Below, piece by piece: positions 1 to 11,489 of a stretch of DNA of 64,000 nucleotides; the first letter of the stretch is position 1, and each line of letters begins with the position of its first letter. Source of the stretch: Axinella damicornis (taxonomy: Eukaryota; Porifera; Demospongiae; Axinellida; Axinellidae). Location of the stretch: positions 6,177,399 through 6,241,398 of the forward strand of contig OZ007510.1 in NCBI GenBank assembly GCA_963931865.1, read 5' to 3'. The notes under the pieces were generated by a model. It made no database searches. It was not told the DNA's origin and saw nothing but the letters and a program-made list of their open reading frames with translations. The position numbers and the translations under genes were made by a program.

Positions 1-583
1 TATAGATATGGTTCACTCCATAATATTAGGAAGCATACGAATGAGTTATCTTATATCGGGGTTCCGAATAAGGGCATACCCGAATTAGTCAACTGCTGTG
101 ATGATCCTTCTCATTATGTCCATGTAATACAGTGCTGACCACCCACTACCATACATGAACTTCAGTACTCTAGCTATAGGTTGAGGTGTATGAATACCTC
201 TTGTAGGATACATATGTGTATATACCAGATGTAGAATCTAGTCTCGCTTGCACCCAAACTAGGAGAGCAGTTATCAGCAGAAGCTGTTTATTGCATGAAA
301 CCGTAGTAATATGAAATCGCAGAAGCGTGGTATAATACGTATTGCACCTATAGTGCACCTGATGTGGTAGAGTAACTGCGAAGTATGTGTGTTTTGGGGG
401 CTACACTTGGGTATTAATTAAATGCCATTGAAATTTAAACTTGATTGGACAAAGAAATTTCCTTCAACTTCTTTTTTGTTCTTGTAACTGGAAACTTGAT
501 TGCTACAAATTGGGCACTTGACATAATATTATAATAATTCCACTAGCTGAAAACAACTATTGTTTCTGCATTCAGGTTTATAA
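1..583. other. Left-edge intergenic sequence
   Basis: I see no convincing gene here. The region is AT-rich and the only open frame is about 60 codons with no recognisable family. It may be an intron or flank of a gene lying to the left. Confidence 0.4.
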
Positions 584-1190
584 CCATTAGCAAGGGCGCA
601 TCGAGCCACAGGGCATGCAACGTACATAGACGGCAAAATGCTGAGTGTTACTAAAATTATAGAATTCAAATTTGGACTGTATAAGCACGTGAACCATAGA
701 CGCGCGCCCCTTGTGTGGTCACTTTTTGTACTTACGATCGAGATGGCTGATATTCCGTCTGTAGCGTCTTTGACGAGGACCTAACTACCTAGCGTGAGCT
801 CCTTTCGATGCTATCGTTCCCTCCCTCCAACTTACGCAACAGCCGTTGTGCTGTTGTCGAGAGCGGCAAATGTTGTTTGCATCCGGCGATACTTTCTCCG
901 AATCTTGGCCTGCTACACTGGTAGGAGAGCTACCCGGACTAGAAGAAGTACTTGGGCTAGAGATCGCTTGGATGGCGTTTCTGTACCGACATCGGTAGCA
1001 CTCGTTTTCATGCCCAAGGAATAAGTTCCGTTGAACGTCCGTAACCGAACCGTACACGCAATTTCACGTGCTTAACTGGAAACATTATTTATAGTAACAC
1101 TCAGCACTATGCCGTCTATACGTGCGCTATAGGAAGTTGCATGCCCTCTCGCCGCCTTCGGCGGCTCGATGCGCCCTTGCCATTAGCCTT
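584..1190. repeat. Foldback (inverted-repeat) element with an exon-like ORF
   Basis: The left arm (about 584-650) and right arm (about 1090-1188) are reverse complements over much of their length. They share GGGCGCATCGAGCC, GGGCATGCAAC, ATAGACGGCA and TGCTGAGTGTTACT, separated by small indels. The arms enclose about 440 bp. On the minus strand this interior carries an open frame starting at 1057 and reading in frame to a GTAAG donor, giving an exon-like segment 836-1057 of 74 codons, rich in Ser and Pro. I do not recognise the peptide. It could be a non-autonomous DNA transposon that captured an exon, or the first exon of a gene running left between inverted duplicates. I found no clear downstream exon. 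Confidence 0.5.
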
Positions 1191-2154
1191 AGGCGTATTG
1201 GCATGCAAGAAGCCATCTTCTCTGTTGATCACAGCAACACAGCTGCTGCGTATGAGTACCTGCCACAAGTATGTACGTTTGACGATGTATTTTGAGGACT
1301 GCATGAACTTGACTTAGACATGGTGGTGGATCCAATCTAGCCTCGTACCCAGGCCTCTCGCCCCAGCGTTTGTCACTTGCAGTACTAACATATAGGGGAG
1401 CCCTAGTTAAATGGTAGAACCCATCATGTGCAGTGACGTACGTGAACATTGGGTGGAGGAGTGGTACAGTCGTTCTGTACAGCTGTGCATGCGTGGTTAC
1501 AAAGGTGTCAGCCTATAGACTTGATTCAAGAAGGTACGAAAAGTGGAATCTACAAGAAACAGTAGAACCATAGCAAAGGCTGACCCACTCCTATCTGCAA
1601 ACATCCCAGGGCATTGCCGGCTGAAGTGGGATTTTACACTCCAACTTCCACATTCTCCTGGTGTTATTTAGTCTTGTGACTATATGTCCAAACCCATGAA
1701 GGGGTGTGGATATCGGTGCACAAGATTTTTGACCATGCTTGAGCGCCAAACTGCACAGATGTAACTGTTGAATCAGGACCTAAGTCTGACCTGGATAGCG
1801 GGACAAGAGAGCCAATAGTAGGATGGTTGGCGCCTATGTGGTTGAGTGTTGTTACCCCGCGCGTGCATGCGCGAAGCGGGGTTAAGCAATCGGTTTTGTC
1901 TGTCAGTCAGTCAGTCAGTCAGTCAGTCATCTGTCTGTCTGCAAATAAAATTGAAATCTCGCCACCTAGACCCTCATAAACCATCGAAAGGGAGTCAAAC
2001 AATAGCAAATAGCAAAAAAACTGCTCTATGTGTACCTGACTGAAGTCAAGGTGCTTCGTTTCGCGGGTTTGTTACACTTGGGGCAGGAGCGCTCCGGGTC
2101 AAACCTAGTTCAATGGAGTTGGGTGGTCCAGTATGCGTAAGGAGTGCTGTATTT
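1190..2154. other. Intergenic sequence with repeat remnants
   Basis: A single arm of the CTCGT(A/T)CCCAGGCC palindromic repeat family lies near 1335-1400. A short GTCA tetranucleotide run followed by GTCT sits at about 1899-1941. A GC-rich near-palindrome lies at 1855-1884 (ACCCCGC...GCGGGGT). I see no gene. Confidence 0.45.
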
Positions 2155-4266
2155 CGGCTATTTCCTACTTTTCATAACTATTCATAACATTGGCTCCACC
2201 TCTTCGTGACCTCAGAGTCCCAAGAACAGGACACGTAGTGCATTTGGAAACTTCATGCTTCAAGATGACCGCTAGGAAACTATTTTCCCACGATTTATGT
2301 ACTTCACAGACGTTGTGACTATTGTTTAGGCTGGTTTTTTTCCAGCTATTTCCTATTATTCGTAATATTTGGCCCCACCTCTTCAGCTTCACAATATGCA
2401 CGTATGGCCATACACGAACACAGTAAGCAATAGCACCTGTTCGATTGCGAGGTTCAATGCGCATCGGCAGAGATGTCACGTCTATTGTAGCTGCACTGTA
2501 TCCTGCAGACGTTCCGTGTGGGGTATGTGTTCTATGAACACCTCTAGTTTATGCTTAGCGTTCAATTTCTCAGTCTAATACACTTCATCTGATGAAGTGT
2601 TTTGTGTCTGTTTTGGACATATATATTGCTTTTACAAGCTGAGATCTATGACTGCTGAGGTGAAAGTTTAAAGATTCTCATCATTCTTCCCACAATTATG
2701 CTTTCGTGGTGGAGTGTATTATGTTGACATAACTCACATGATACCAGGTTTCCCCTAGATTCTGGTAAGGCGGTCTGTTTAGGCTGTTTTTTTTCCCCAG
2801 CTATTTCCTATTATTCGTAATATTTGGCCCCACCTCTTCAGCTTCACAATATGCACGTATGGCCATACACGAACACAGTAAGCAATAGCACCTGTTCGAT
2901 TGCGAGGTTCAATGCGTATCGGCAGAGATGTCACGTCTATTGTAGCTGCACTGTATCCTGCAGACGTTCCGTGTGGGGTATGTGTTCTATGAACACCTCT
3001 AGTTTATGCTTAGCGTTCAATTTCTCAGTCTAATACACTTCATCTGATGAAGTGTTTTGTGTCTGTTTTGGACATATATATTGCTTTTACAAGCTGAGAT
3101 CTATGACTGCTGAGGTGAAAGTTTAAAGATTCTCATCATTCTTCCCACAATTATGCTTTCGTGGTGGAGTGTATTATGTTGACATAACTCACATGATACC
3201 AGGTTTCCCCTAGATTCTGGTAAGGCGGTCTGTTTAGGCTGTTTTTTTTTTCCAGCTATTTCCTATTATTCGTAATATTTGGCCCCACCTCTTCAGCTTC
3301 ACAATATGCACGTATGGCCATACACGAACACAGTAAGCAATAGCACCTGTTCGATTGCGAGGTTCAATGCGTATCGGCAGAGATGTCACGTCTATTGTAG
3401 CTGCACTGTATCCTGCAGACGTTCCGTGTGGGGTATGTGTTCTATGAACACCTCTAGTTTATGCTTAGCGTTCAATTTCTCAGTCTAATACACTTCATCT
3501 GATGAAGTGTTTTGTGTCTGTTTTGGACATATATATAAGCTGAGATCTATGACTGCTGAGGTGAAAGTTTAAAGATTCTCATCATTCTTCCCACAATTAT
3601 GCTTTCGTGGTGGAGTGTATTATGTTGACATAACTCACATGATACCAGGTTTCCCCTAGATTCTGGTAAGGCGGTCTGTTTAGGCTGTTTTTTTTTCCAG
3701 CTATTTCCTATTATTCGTAATATTTGGCCCCACCTCTTCAGCTTCACAATATGCACGTATGGCCATACACGAACACAGTAAGCAATAGCACCTGTTCGAT
3801 TGCGAGGTTCAATGCGTATCAGCAGAGATGTCACGTCTATTGTAGCTGCACTGTATCCTGCAGACGTTCCGTGTGGGGTATGTGTTCTATGAACACCTCT
3901 AGTTTATGCTTAGCGTTCAATTTCTCAGTCTAATACACTTCATCTGATGAAGTGTTTTGTGTCTGTTTTGGACATATATATTGCTTTTACAAGCTGAGAT
4001 CTATGACTGCTGAGGTGAAAGTTTAAAGATTCTCATCATTCTTCCCACAATTATGCTTTCGTGGTGGAGTGTATTATGTTGACATAACTCACATGATACC
4101 AGGTTTCCCCTAGATTCTGGTAAGGCGGTCTGTTTAGGCTGTTTTTTTCCCAGCTATTTCCTATTATTCGTAATATTTGGCCCCACCTCTTCAGCTTCAC
4201 AATATGCACGTATGGCCATACACGAACACAGTAAGCAATAGCACCCCCCCCCCCCCCCCCCCCCCC
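2155..4266. repeat. Tandem array, about 455-bp unit, ending in poly-C
   Basis: Near-identical units place the same 69-codon ORF at 2369, 2824, 3279 and 3724, so periods are 455, 455 and 445 bp. The short period comes from a 10-bp deletion (TTGCTTTTAC) near 3535. A diverged partial unit precedes the array (about 2155-2340). A fifth partial unit ends abruptly in a 23-nt C run (4244-4266). Each unit contains a perfect hairpin, ACACTTCATC/GATGAAGTGT, and a T-rich tract of variable length near its start. The near-identity points to recent amplification. The repeated ORF looks incidental: no family is recognised and it is open only because the DNA is duplicated. Confidence 0.9.
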
Positions 4267-4552
4267 AAATGATCGAGTCCATTGATGAGTACACAATAGG
4301 TGAGCAATTAACTGCCCTTCCCATGCACTCCTATTGCCATCCTAACACATTGTATCTGAATATCGTGGTCTGGACTAAAAATTTTAGCCCTACCCTCACC
4401 TTCTCTAGTCCCGTGCCCAGATCCCACTCTGGTAGTAGTCTCGTTCCCAGACAATCGTACTGCTGCATCAGAGATAGTGGAGGGATGTGTTTACAATGAC
4501 ATTCACGGTCAGAATTCCACAAAATCCTCACTTTATTAATCACAATGTTACG
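4267..4552. other. Intergenic spacer
   Basis: Unique-looking sequence between the tandem array and the next dispersed repeat. It contains a degraded copy of the CTCGTTCCCAGAC palindromic arm near 4438-4455. I see no gene. Confidence 0.4.
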
Positions 4553-5190
4553 AGGGGCAACCGCACTCCTGGTAGCCGCGGTTAAATGGTAGCTCAAGCT
4601 AAGTGTGTCAGTTCGTTCCAATTATCACACATCATGTGAGTATCATGATAGCTATATACAGGGATGATCAGAAATAATTATTTAGAGTGCTCTCGAGTAC
4701 CCTTTCATAAAGTACGTGTAGCCGTGTTGCAACCCCGGTTGCGTAGCGCAGTACGTTCCAATTAACGCACATGCCACGTGGCACCCACACTCAGTCGATC
4801 GCGAGCAATGGCGACCAAAAGGAAGACAAGACATTATTACAGCACTCGCAACTTCCCCAGCACGGTGAGTTTTGGCATGCAAGCGTCAGTGAACGACAGC
4901 GATCACGGGCGTGTGGTCAGAATCTTCGTGTGCCTTTCCTAAGAACGGTACTGCCACCGGAAGTCGAAGAGAGCGCTCGAGTAATGGCGGCCACGGCGAG
5001 ACAAAACCGCTCATATCTCCACCACCAAGGTGAGTTTCAGCACAATTATTTTGATTTTGTGTCACTGCATCATAGCGATCACGACGGTGTAGTCAGAATC
5101 TTTGTAGGCCATTCGGAAATAGTCAAACGTTTATTAATTATTTACATTTCATTACGCGGCACAATTTTTCCTATACCAGGAGTGTAATGA
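4553..5190 (+). mobile_element. Dispersed repeat with TIR-like ends and exon-like ORFs (copy 1)
   Basis: This segment is repeated in inverted orientation at about 47550-48033. Both copies begin with GGGGCAACCGCACTCCTGGTAG and end with the reverse complement of CACTCCTGGTA, giving an inverted terminal motif of about 11 bp. Inside, an ATG near 4808 opens a short basic ORF (MATKRKTR...) followed by GTGAGT. A second ORF start near 4984 (ATGGCGGCCACGG) also runs into a GTGAGT donor. Copy 1 carries extra sequence of about 150 bp after the left end relative to copy 2. The terminal inverted motif suggests a non-autonomous DNA transposon. I cannot name the superfamily. Confidence 0.65.
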
Positions 5191-6659
5191 GTGAAATACG
5201 AGCTGAGCACTACTGCAGCATGCACAGTATGGAGTACTGGTAACAGCTAAGTGGCAATGGAAATACCTGTAACATTACCCCCTTTGATGTTGTGCTAGTG
5301 AAATGGAGCAAGAGTCACTGCTGCTAGTGCCAATACAGCAGTTTAGTGCTTGGAACCTTGCCAGATGTGTGTGCGAGGCTTGGTATGCAGGGTATGAGGA
5401 TGCTCCAGTTAGGATACAATGGCACGGAATGAGGAAGTGAGTGCTGGTGGCTGTTGTTGGGCTTTCTCATGCTACGTAAGAGCGCAGAAAAATCCACTTA
5501 ACCAGAGAGACTATATAAAGGTGTAGGTAGCAAACATGGCATCAATGCAGAGCTGAAGGGGAGATGAGCCCTGGATCGCCTCTGCTGTCATGCTTGTGAG
5601 GGACTAGAGTACGAGTAGTCTATCGAGCTAGACAAAAGTTCTCTTGCTCCGGAACTTTGGGGCGGGGCGGGGAAATCTGTCAATAGACTAGCATATGAGA
5701 TAATAATGGAGTTGTTGGGCTACCAGTGTAAGATTCCACTTGTGAATGAGCACTAATACCCAAAGCTCTCAGGACTAGCAGATAGATACGTATAGCCTCA
5801 TTCCCAGGCCCCCGCCCAGATTTTCGTCACTTGCAGTACGTACGTTCGTGCAACCGAAAGCGGCATGCGGGCCTGGGAACGAGGCTAAGATACGTCCCTC
5901 TGCTGTGGTATTGGAAAAGAAGACTGACCTGGTTATGAAGATAACATGGCTGGTGCGAAGGAACTTCTGAGTTGTATGAAGGTCGGCTTCGATTTAAATT
6001 TTAGGTGACATGTTAGCACACACTCAGAGTCTATAGCATATTAGCTACCCACACTCTGTAAATGTTTTGTTTCCATGCAGTGCCTGTGGCACAAGAATGA
6101 GACTCACCATGTCTCTACGTATGTCTGGTATGCTATTACACATACCCTTTGACTTACCACATGTTCCTGCCTTTGGCCTCAACTGCAGCAACATGTTAAT
6201 TAATTGCTCTTGGCTACGGACAGAACCTTCACTTGCACAAGTGCTTGGAGGGATGTTGTGTCTCTGCACCTGGCTCTGTGGTGACACACCCTTCCTCTTG
6301 CTTCGTTCTGGTTACAATGAGAAACTTGGCAATGCTTTGGGGGACCTTATTGATGATGACAACAGCTTGGTTACGACCTTGCCAATTAGCTAGTTTGACA
6401 AGGATAATTCGTATTACTACCGAATAGCTATTCGGCACAAAAAACCTCTGGGTGTACATTGCTGTATTATGTGCATGTATTTAAATGGTTGTGCTTGCCA
6501 TCATAGAGGTGTACCCTGGCGCCGCCCCATGTCAATTGCATGAGACTCTGGTGCGCAATCTCATTATAATTATTGAGGTAACGTTTTTCACTGAATAGAG
6601 ACGGCCATTTCTACCGTCAGGAAATACCAGCCTGCAGCAATCAGTTAAATATTCTTTAA
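5191..6659. other. Intergenic region; unassigned 108-codon ORF
   Basis: A palindromic repeat at 5793-5887 is listed separately. An open frame on the plus strand (6067-6393, 108 codons) overlaps one of 80 codons on the minus strand. Neither has recognisable domains or clear splice sites, so neither is called as a gene. A TATAAA-like string at about 5514-5519 has no supported gene after it. Confidence 0.35.
5793..5887. mobile_element. Palindromic MITE, 9-bp TSD family (copy a)
   Basis: The element starts TAGCCTCATTCCCAGGCC and ends with the inverted GGCCTGGGAACGAGGCTA. It is flanked by 9-bp direct repeats, AGATACGTA (5784-5792) and AGATACGTC (5888-5896), matching at 8 of 9 bases. The same termini and TSD length recur at 30852, 42176, 43187, 55700 and 57420. 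A 9-bp TSD is typical of Mutator-like elements; that assignment is inference. Confidence 0.75.
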
Positions 6660-7088
6660 CCCTTTAACCACCGAATTCTTCCCACCAAGACAACACATTT
6701 TCATGCATTCAGCGCACACCACTTTCGTAGGTACTCCTCTCCCACAGCATTCGCCCCTCAGCGGCCAAACTTGGTGGGGCCCGCACGCATGGAGAGACCC
6801 CTCTGGCAATACCGTTAATGATATTCATGACCCCCCACAAGCCCAGCAATCGGAGGTCAAAGGTGGATGTCAGCCGGATTTTCGCCCAGCATTTCCCTAA
6901 ACTTGGGCCAGATCTGACTGATGGCCCACCTTACACCACCAATTTGCATGTTTTCTTGAGGCCCTGGGTGGGGTCTATGAATATCATTAGAATCAAAAAT
7001 TCTCGGGTCAATGAATCTCATTAAAATCAAAAAACACCCACAACATAGGGTCTAAAGGACGCCTATAGACGTCAATGGGGCTTAAAGG
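6660..7088. mobile_element. piggyBac-type MITE candidate
   Basis: The segment is bounded by TTAA at 6656-6659 and 7089-7092. Its ends are weakly inverted: CCCTTTAACCACC on the left, and CCTTTAAGCCCC when read inward from the right. TTAA target sites with termini beginning CC are characteristic of piggyBac elements. It carries no transposase. Two overlapping small ORFs inside are uninformative. Confidence 0.55.
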
Positions 7089-7383
7089 TTAACCCATGAA
7101 CGCCTTCCCTGAGTGCCCCAAGAAAACAGGTGTTACCGATATATCCATGGCAACTGCTATACTAACCTAGAGCATGCAAGTACTAGTGACAGTCTGCTCA
7201 CTGAATGCAATGTATAACCATCTCTATTCCTGTAATAATACCATCTCAAGTGTATTAACTGAAGACAATGACCGTTAATATATACACCATGATGGATGGT
7301 GTTGGTACAATCCTTATAAAACTGCCAATACAGGCTGAAATCTATGGAATTATACACTACAGATTTAGTCTAGTTGATCCCAG
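7089..7383. other. Unassigned spacer
   Basis: AT-rich sequence between the TTAA-flanked element and the next tandem repeat. I see no gene. Confidence 0.35.
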
Positions 7384-7715
7384 CTTTTGGCAACTATGGG
7401 AAGTAATGTCAAGTTTCAGCCGTTTTTGGCAAATAATGTTACCAAATTGTGCCGAACATGGCAGTTATATTTATATACTTGCCCTATTTGGAATTGGAAA
7501 ATCCTAGGACAGATACATACCACTTTTGGCAACTATGGGAAATAGTGTCAAGTTTCAGTCGTTTTTGGCAAATAATGTGGTTACCAAATTGTGCCAAACA
7601 TGGCAGTTATATGGATTCATATACTTGCCCCCCCCCCCCCCCCCCCCCTGAATATCCTAGGACAGATACATGCCACTTGACACTATGGGAAATAGTGTCA
7701 AGTTTCAGCCAGTAA
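7384..7715. repeat. Tandem repeat of about 140 bp, 2.3 copies, with poly-C
   Basis: The unit TTTTGGCAACTATGGGAA...GTCAAGTTTCAG...GGCAAATAATGT...AAATTGTGCC...ATGGCAGTTATAT recurs at about 7384, 7522 and (partly) 7671. The second unit ends in a 21-nt C run (7628-7648). Confidence 0.8.
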
Positions 7716-7764
7716 CGGGCGTACCAAAAGTTGCCACAAAAGGCAACCAAACATACCTAAGCTA

Positions 7765-8498
7765 TACAAGTAGCTTCACTCGCTTCGCTCGCTCAGCTAC
7801 TTCCCCCTCGTTCGCCTACGTGAGTAATTCGGCGCCGGACAGCTCTCTGTGCAGAGCTGCTGCTCCCCGATTGCGTCCGCTTCAGCTGCTGCTCCCCCCA
7901 AGACTGCCGCTCAATCCGCTTCAACTGCTGCTCCCCATTTGCATCCACTTCAGCTGCTGTTTGCTGCTTGCGTCCGCTTCAGCTGCTGCTCCCCGATTGC
8001 GTCCGCTTCAACTGCTGGTCCCCGCGATTGCGTCCGCTTCAACTGCTGCTCCCCGATTGCATCCGATTCAACTGCAGCCCCCCTGATTGCGTCCGCTTCG
8101 ACTGCTGCTCCCCGCCGGCTGTTCTGGAAGATTCCAGCCCATGCTCGAGTGCTCAATGTTCTCGAACGTTCTTCGCAGAGTTCGAGGTTCAGTAAATTGA
8201 AGGGTTTATTCCCATTTGGTCAATTCCCATTTTGTCAATTCCCACTTCGTCAATTTCACTTCATCAATTCCCACTTTGTCAATTTCTCACTTTGTCAATT
8301 CCCACTTGGTCAATGTTGACGAAGTGGGAATTGACAAAGTGAGAAGTTGACGAAGTGGGAATTGACGAAGTGAAATTGACGAAGTGGGAATTGACGAAAT
8401 GGGAATTGACGAAATGGGAAGACACCAATTGAAGTACGAAGGTCGCGCATCACTAGTCTAGTCCCGCCCCACAAACATCCCACTTCCGTTACACACAG
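7765..8498 (+). repeat. Minisatellite-bearing dispersed repeat (copy 1)
   Basis: The order is: a GTAGCTTC(A/G)CTCGC head, CTCGTTCGCCTACG, GACAGCTCTCTGTGCAGAGC, then an array of about 30-bp units (TGCTGCTCCCCGATTGCGTC, CGCTTCAAC), then GTTCTGGAAGATTCCAGCCC, AATGTTCTCGAAC, TTCTTCGCAGAG, and the tail AAGTACGAAGGTCGCG, TCACTAGTCTAGTCC, CCCACTTCCGTTA. The same order recurs at 23333-23700, 23716-24150 and, inverted, 48177-48739. This copy has a large palindrome inserted in the tail (8210-8420). Confidence 0.8.
8210..8420. repeat. Long palindrome built from a 15-bp satellite
   Basis: The left arm is tandem CAATTCCCACTTCGT-like units. The right arm is the reverse complement (GACGAAGTGGGAATT-like units), meeting at GTCAATGTTGAC (8309-8320). 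Each arm is about 105 bp with few mismatches, so single strands could form one long hairpin. It sits in the tail of the minisatellite-bearing repeat and is absent from the other copies. Confidence 0.9.
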
Positions 8499-8538
8499 AC
8501 ACACAAACACACGGTTAAAATCTTAATATATTGATACA

Positions 8539-8540
8539 CT

Positions 8541-8591
<51 letters not shown>

Positions 8592-8722
8592 ACCAATATG
8601 ATGAGAGAGAGAGAGAGAGATGATCCAATATGATGATCGTAAAATTCCAAACTGAAAAAGCTAGAGAGAGATGATCCAATAATGATAATCGTAAAATTCC
8701 AAACTGAAAAAGCTAGACAAGC
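8539..8722. repeat. GA microsatellite plus 48-bp duplication
   Basis: A (GA)n run spans about 8543-8588 and a shorter one 8604-8620. They are followed by two copies of GATGATCCAATA(A)TGATGATCGTAAAATTCCAAACTG at about 8619 and 8668. Confidence 0.85.
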
Positions 8723-11489
8723 AAGGCTCAACAGTGGGCATTCTATCGTCATTCCCAGGCCACGTGGAGTAGGGGACAGTCACTTTGCCCTATTCCACTT
8801 GGCCTGGGAACAAGACATTGGACGTACATATGCATATCCAACAAGTACACATGATTCCGAAAAGCTGCTTCTCAGAGTAATATCGCTTAATATGATGTAA
8901 TGTCTAGTTTGTGGGTTTCTGATTAACTAAGTGACACATCACTGGCTGCAATTCCTTTAAAGGCACATTCTAATTGACGATGCCAAACAAATACCCTGAT
9001 TCATTTAGTCACACATGCCAAGCATCCTCAGCTGCCTTTGTATTCAATGGTGCTGAACGGAACTCACATTCTTAGCCAGGTTTTCACTTCATTAGCTGCT
9101 GTATTTAAGTGGAGTACATATCTGTGTCCAGCTGTCGTAACCGTGCGTTCGTATTTGCTGTGTTTCTTGAGCTGGTAGCTAGTGTCTGTAGCTGAAAAAG
9201 TCACTCTGTGATTGTTTACTGTCCGAGTTTGTGGGAGTTGTAACTTACAAGGCAAGCCATAGAGCTACCTGCCAAACCTGTGGTTTGTTTACTAATATAT
9301 AAAACCATTGTGTAGGATGGTATTCTCAGTTTAGTTGGAGCTCATCCAGTACAATGTATGTGCTGATAGCTGGATGAAAAAGTGAGGATCATAGAATCAT
9401 AGATCAGTGGTCAGTTAGCAAGCAGAGTAGTGGAACCCTATTATAGTGATTGTTGATAAACTACCAGATCTCAGTCCAGATCTGAGATTGATTGGCATGA
9501 GCTGAAGATGGGAAATTTGCCACTGTGCATCTCAAGGCAAGTGCAGGAAGGAGTGGTGTTTGGAGAGTATCCCGAGGACGGCAGATTTACCCTGAAGCCC
9601 TTCACAGAGAGTACTGAAAACTTGAGGGCTGGGGTTGGTGTTGATTATATGGGAAGATGGGGGGACAGTATGAGTGTTGAGGAGGGAGTGGAGGCAGGAG
9701 AGGAGGAGGGAGATGTGATCCTAGGACTCGAGTTGGAGCAGGATTCTGTAAGTCAGAAGAGGGTGGAGGGGGGTCATTCTCACTGTTCCCTGTCAGTTTA
9801 TAATTACAACTCTGCAGCAAGTGAGCTAACTCGCACAGACATGCTCTAGCTGTTTTCAGCTCCCAGCAAAAATGGCAGTGATACAAGTCAGGGCTTTTAT
9901 GGAACATAGAGATCGTGGCATGATTTGACAGGACAATGCGCGAAACAAGACTACTAGGTGATAAGAGACATTGATGGTGGCAGAGACAGAGCATGAACAA
10001 AAATGGTACATTCTCCTCCCCTTAAACATTGCATAGAGGTGTGGGTTGGAGAGATACATTGGGAGAAGGGATGAGCATGGAATGGATGAAGGTTACATGA
10101 TGGTCTGGGTACAGAGTGGCTGTGTGTTAGTATACTGTAGCTCATCCCCTTAAAATATTTGTTGGGTGTGAATTATACTATACCTCCAAGAGTAACAGGT
10201 ACGTACTGTACATCCACTGAAATCCTGAGCATCAATCGTTTAAATGAAGTCATGGTCTTCACTGGAGGTAATTTCCTCCCAAAATTACATTCACAGACAG
10301 CTAAAATTAATATTTAATGTGAATATTGTCATTGGAAAGTAAATTAAGTGCCTATTGTCCTGATGTGACAATGTGTTGATAATTCATAGAGATATATATC
10401 AGAACTGTGACTTTGGCTCAGAGGTTTATCAGATCAATATATAGTTACAGCAGTGATCCCACAGTGCATGTACACAACACTGCATAGTTAACATTTGTAA
10501 CATTTGTTGTAAGGTCTCTTTGCATTACATATTTGCGTGCCATTCAAAAGTAGTAATGGCTGTAGACATACTTCGTGCCATTCTGACATATCTTAATCCA
10601 GAATGCGTAGAGTAGTATGGCACATGTGTCTGCACTGACTAGATTTACTTCTGGAATGTTCAGTCGTGTCAACCCTGAACCTTTGGCTCGCCACTTGCTT
10701 TGAAAGCCACAAACTCAAACACCTCCATCCCACTCCCTTCCCTCAAAGCTTGGCCCCTTTCAACCTTGTTTACTGGTGGAGAATAGCCTCCAGCTGTGGT
10801 TGACACACCCAGACGTAGGACTGTTTACCAACATGGTGTGTAGGAAGAGACTTGTACAGCATCCAAACAAACCCACCCAGCAACGTCCGAGTTGCAAGTG
10901 CACCTTGTCTGTAACCATGGTTACAGACAAGGTGCATTTGCAACTCGGATGCCCATTGGCATGGTAGATTTCCCAACTCGGATGCCCATCTACCAATGCC
11001 CATTGGCATGGTAGATTGCTTTCCGCTGTGGTACCTATGTTTCAGAGTTTTTTTTATTCATTCCTCTTGACCGCGGCTTCTGGGCCAAGTCTTCGTCAAC
11101 TTCTGTGGTTGGTGGTTCACCACTGACCATGATTTCTATAAGTTTAATTCTCTGCTTTCGAAGTGAACAGCAATACCAAGTCCCATCAGAGTGGTCTTGT
11201 TTGCATAGTAAATACAGTGTTTGAAGGCAAACGGACAATATTGTGTGAGCATAGCATAACGCATAATGCACAGTGTGTATTGCATGCTAATTTCGCGTGC
11301 TCAAAACAAACTGGCTGACAACTGTTATCATAGAGCTTATTTTGGAGTAGCCTCGTTCCCATGCGGCCTGGGAACAAGGCAAACCCTTGAGGTTCTTGTG
11401 TTTGATGATCCTTGAATTGTTCTCTGCATGACTGATAGTCGGATGTCTTCTAACCACCTTCTCTGATGCACACGCCATCATCTCTGCAG
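8723..11489. other. Spacer upstream of afadin; first afadin exon(s) may lie here
   Basis: The first afadin exon I can identify starts in frame at a splice acceptor (11490), so at least one upstream coding exon must exist. I could not recognise it here. An open frame of 113 codons on the plus strand (9508-9849), Glu/Gly-rich, has no family match that I know. A 64-bp near-perfect palindrome at 10886-10949 centres on CCATGG, followed by short GGATGCCCAT(T/C) repeats. A palindromic element remnant lies at 11346-11376. An unassigned 78-codon frame on the minus strand covers 11035-11271. Confidence 0.4.

Noticed and set aside
2369..3933. Four copies of a 69-codon ORF as a small gene family
   Set aside because: They repeat only because the 455-bp DNA unit is tandemly duplicated. 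No family, promoter or splice signals support coding.
7849..8319. Ala/Ser/Cys-rich repeat protein of about 156 residues
   Set aside because: The frame runs through a dispersed minisatellite-bearing repeat. Equivalent frames appear in all copies on both strands, and no gene signals are present.
9508..9849. 113-codon ORF as the first afadin exon
   Set aside because: Its sequence does not resemble the afadin N-terminus, and no donor with the required phase 0 is convincing.
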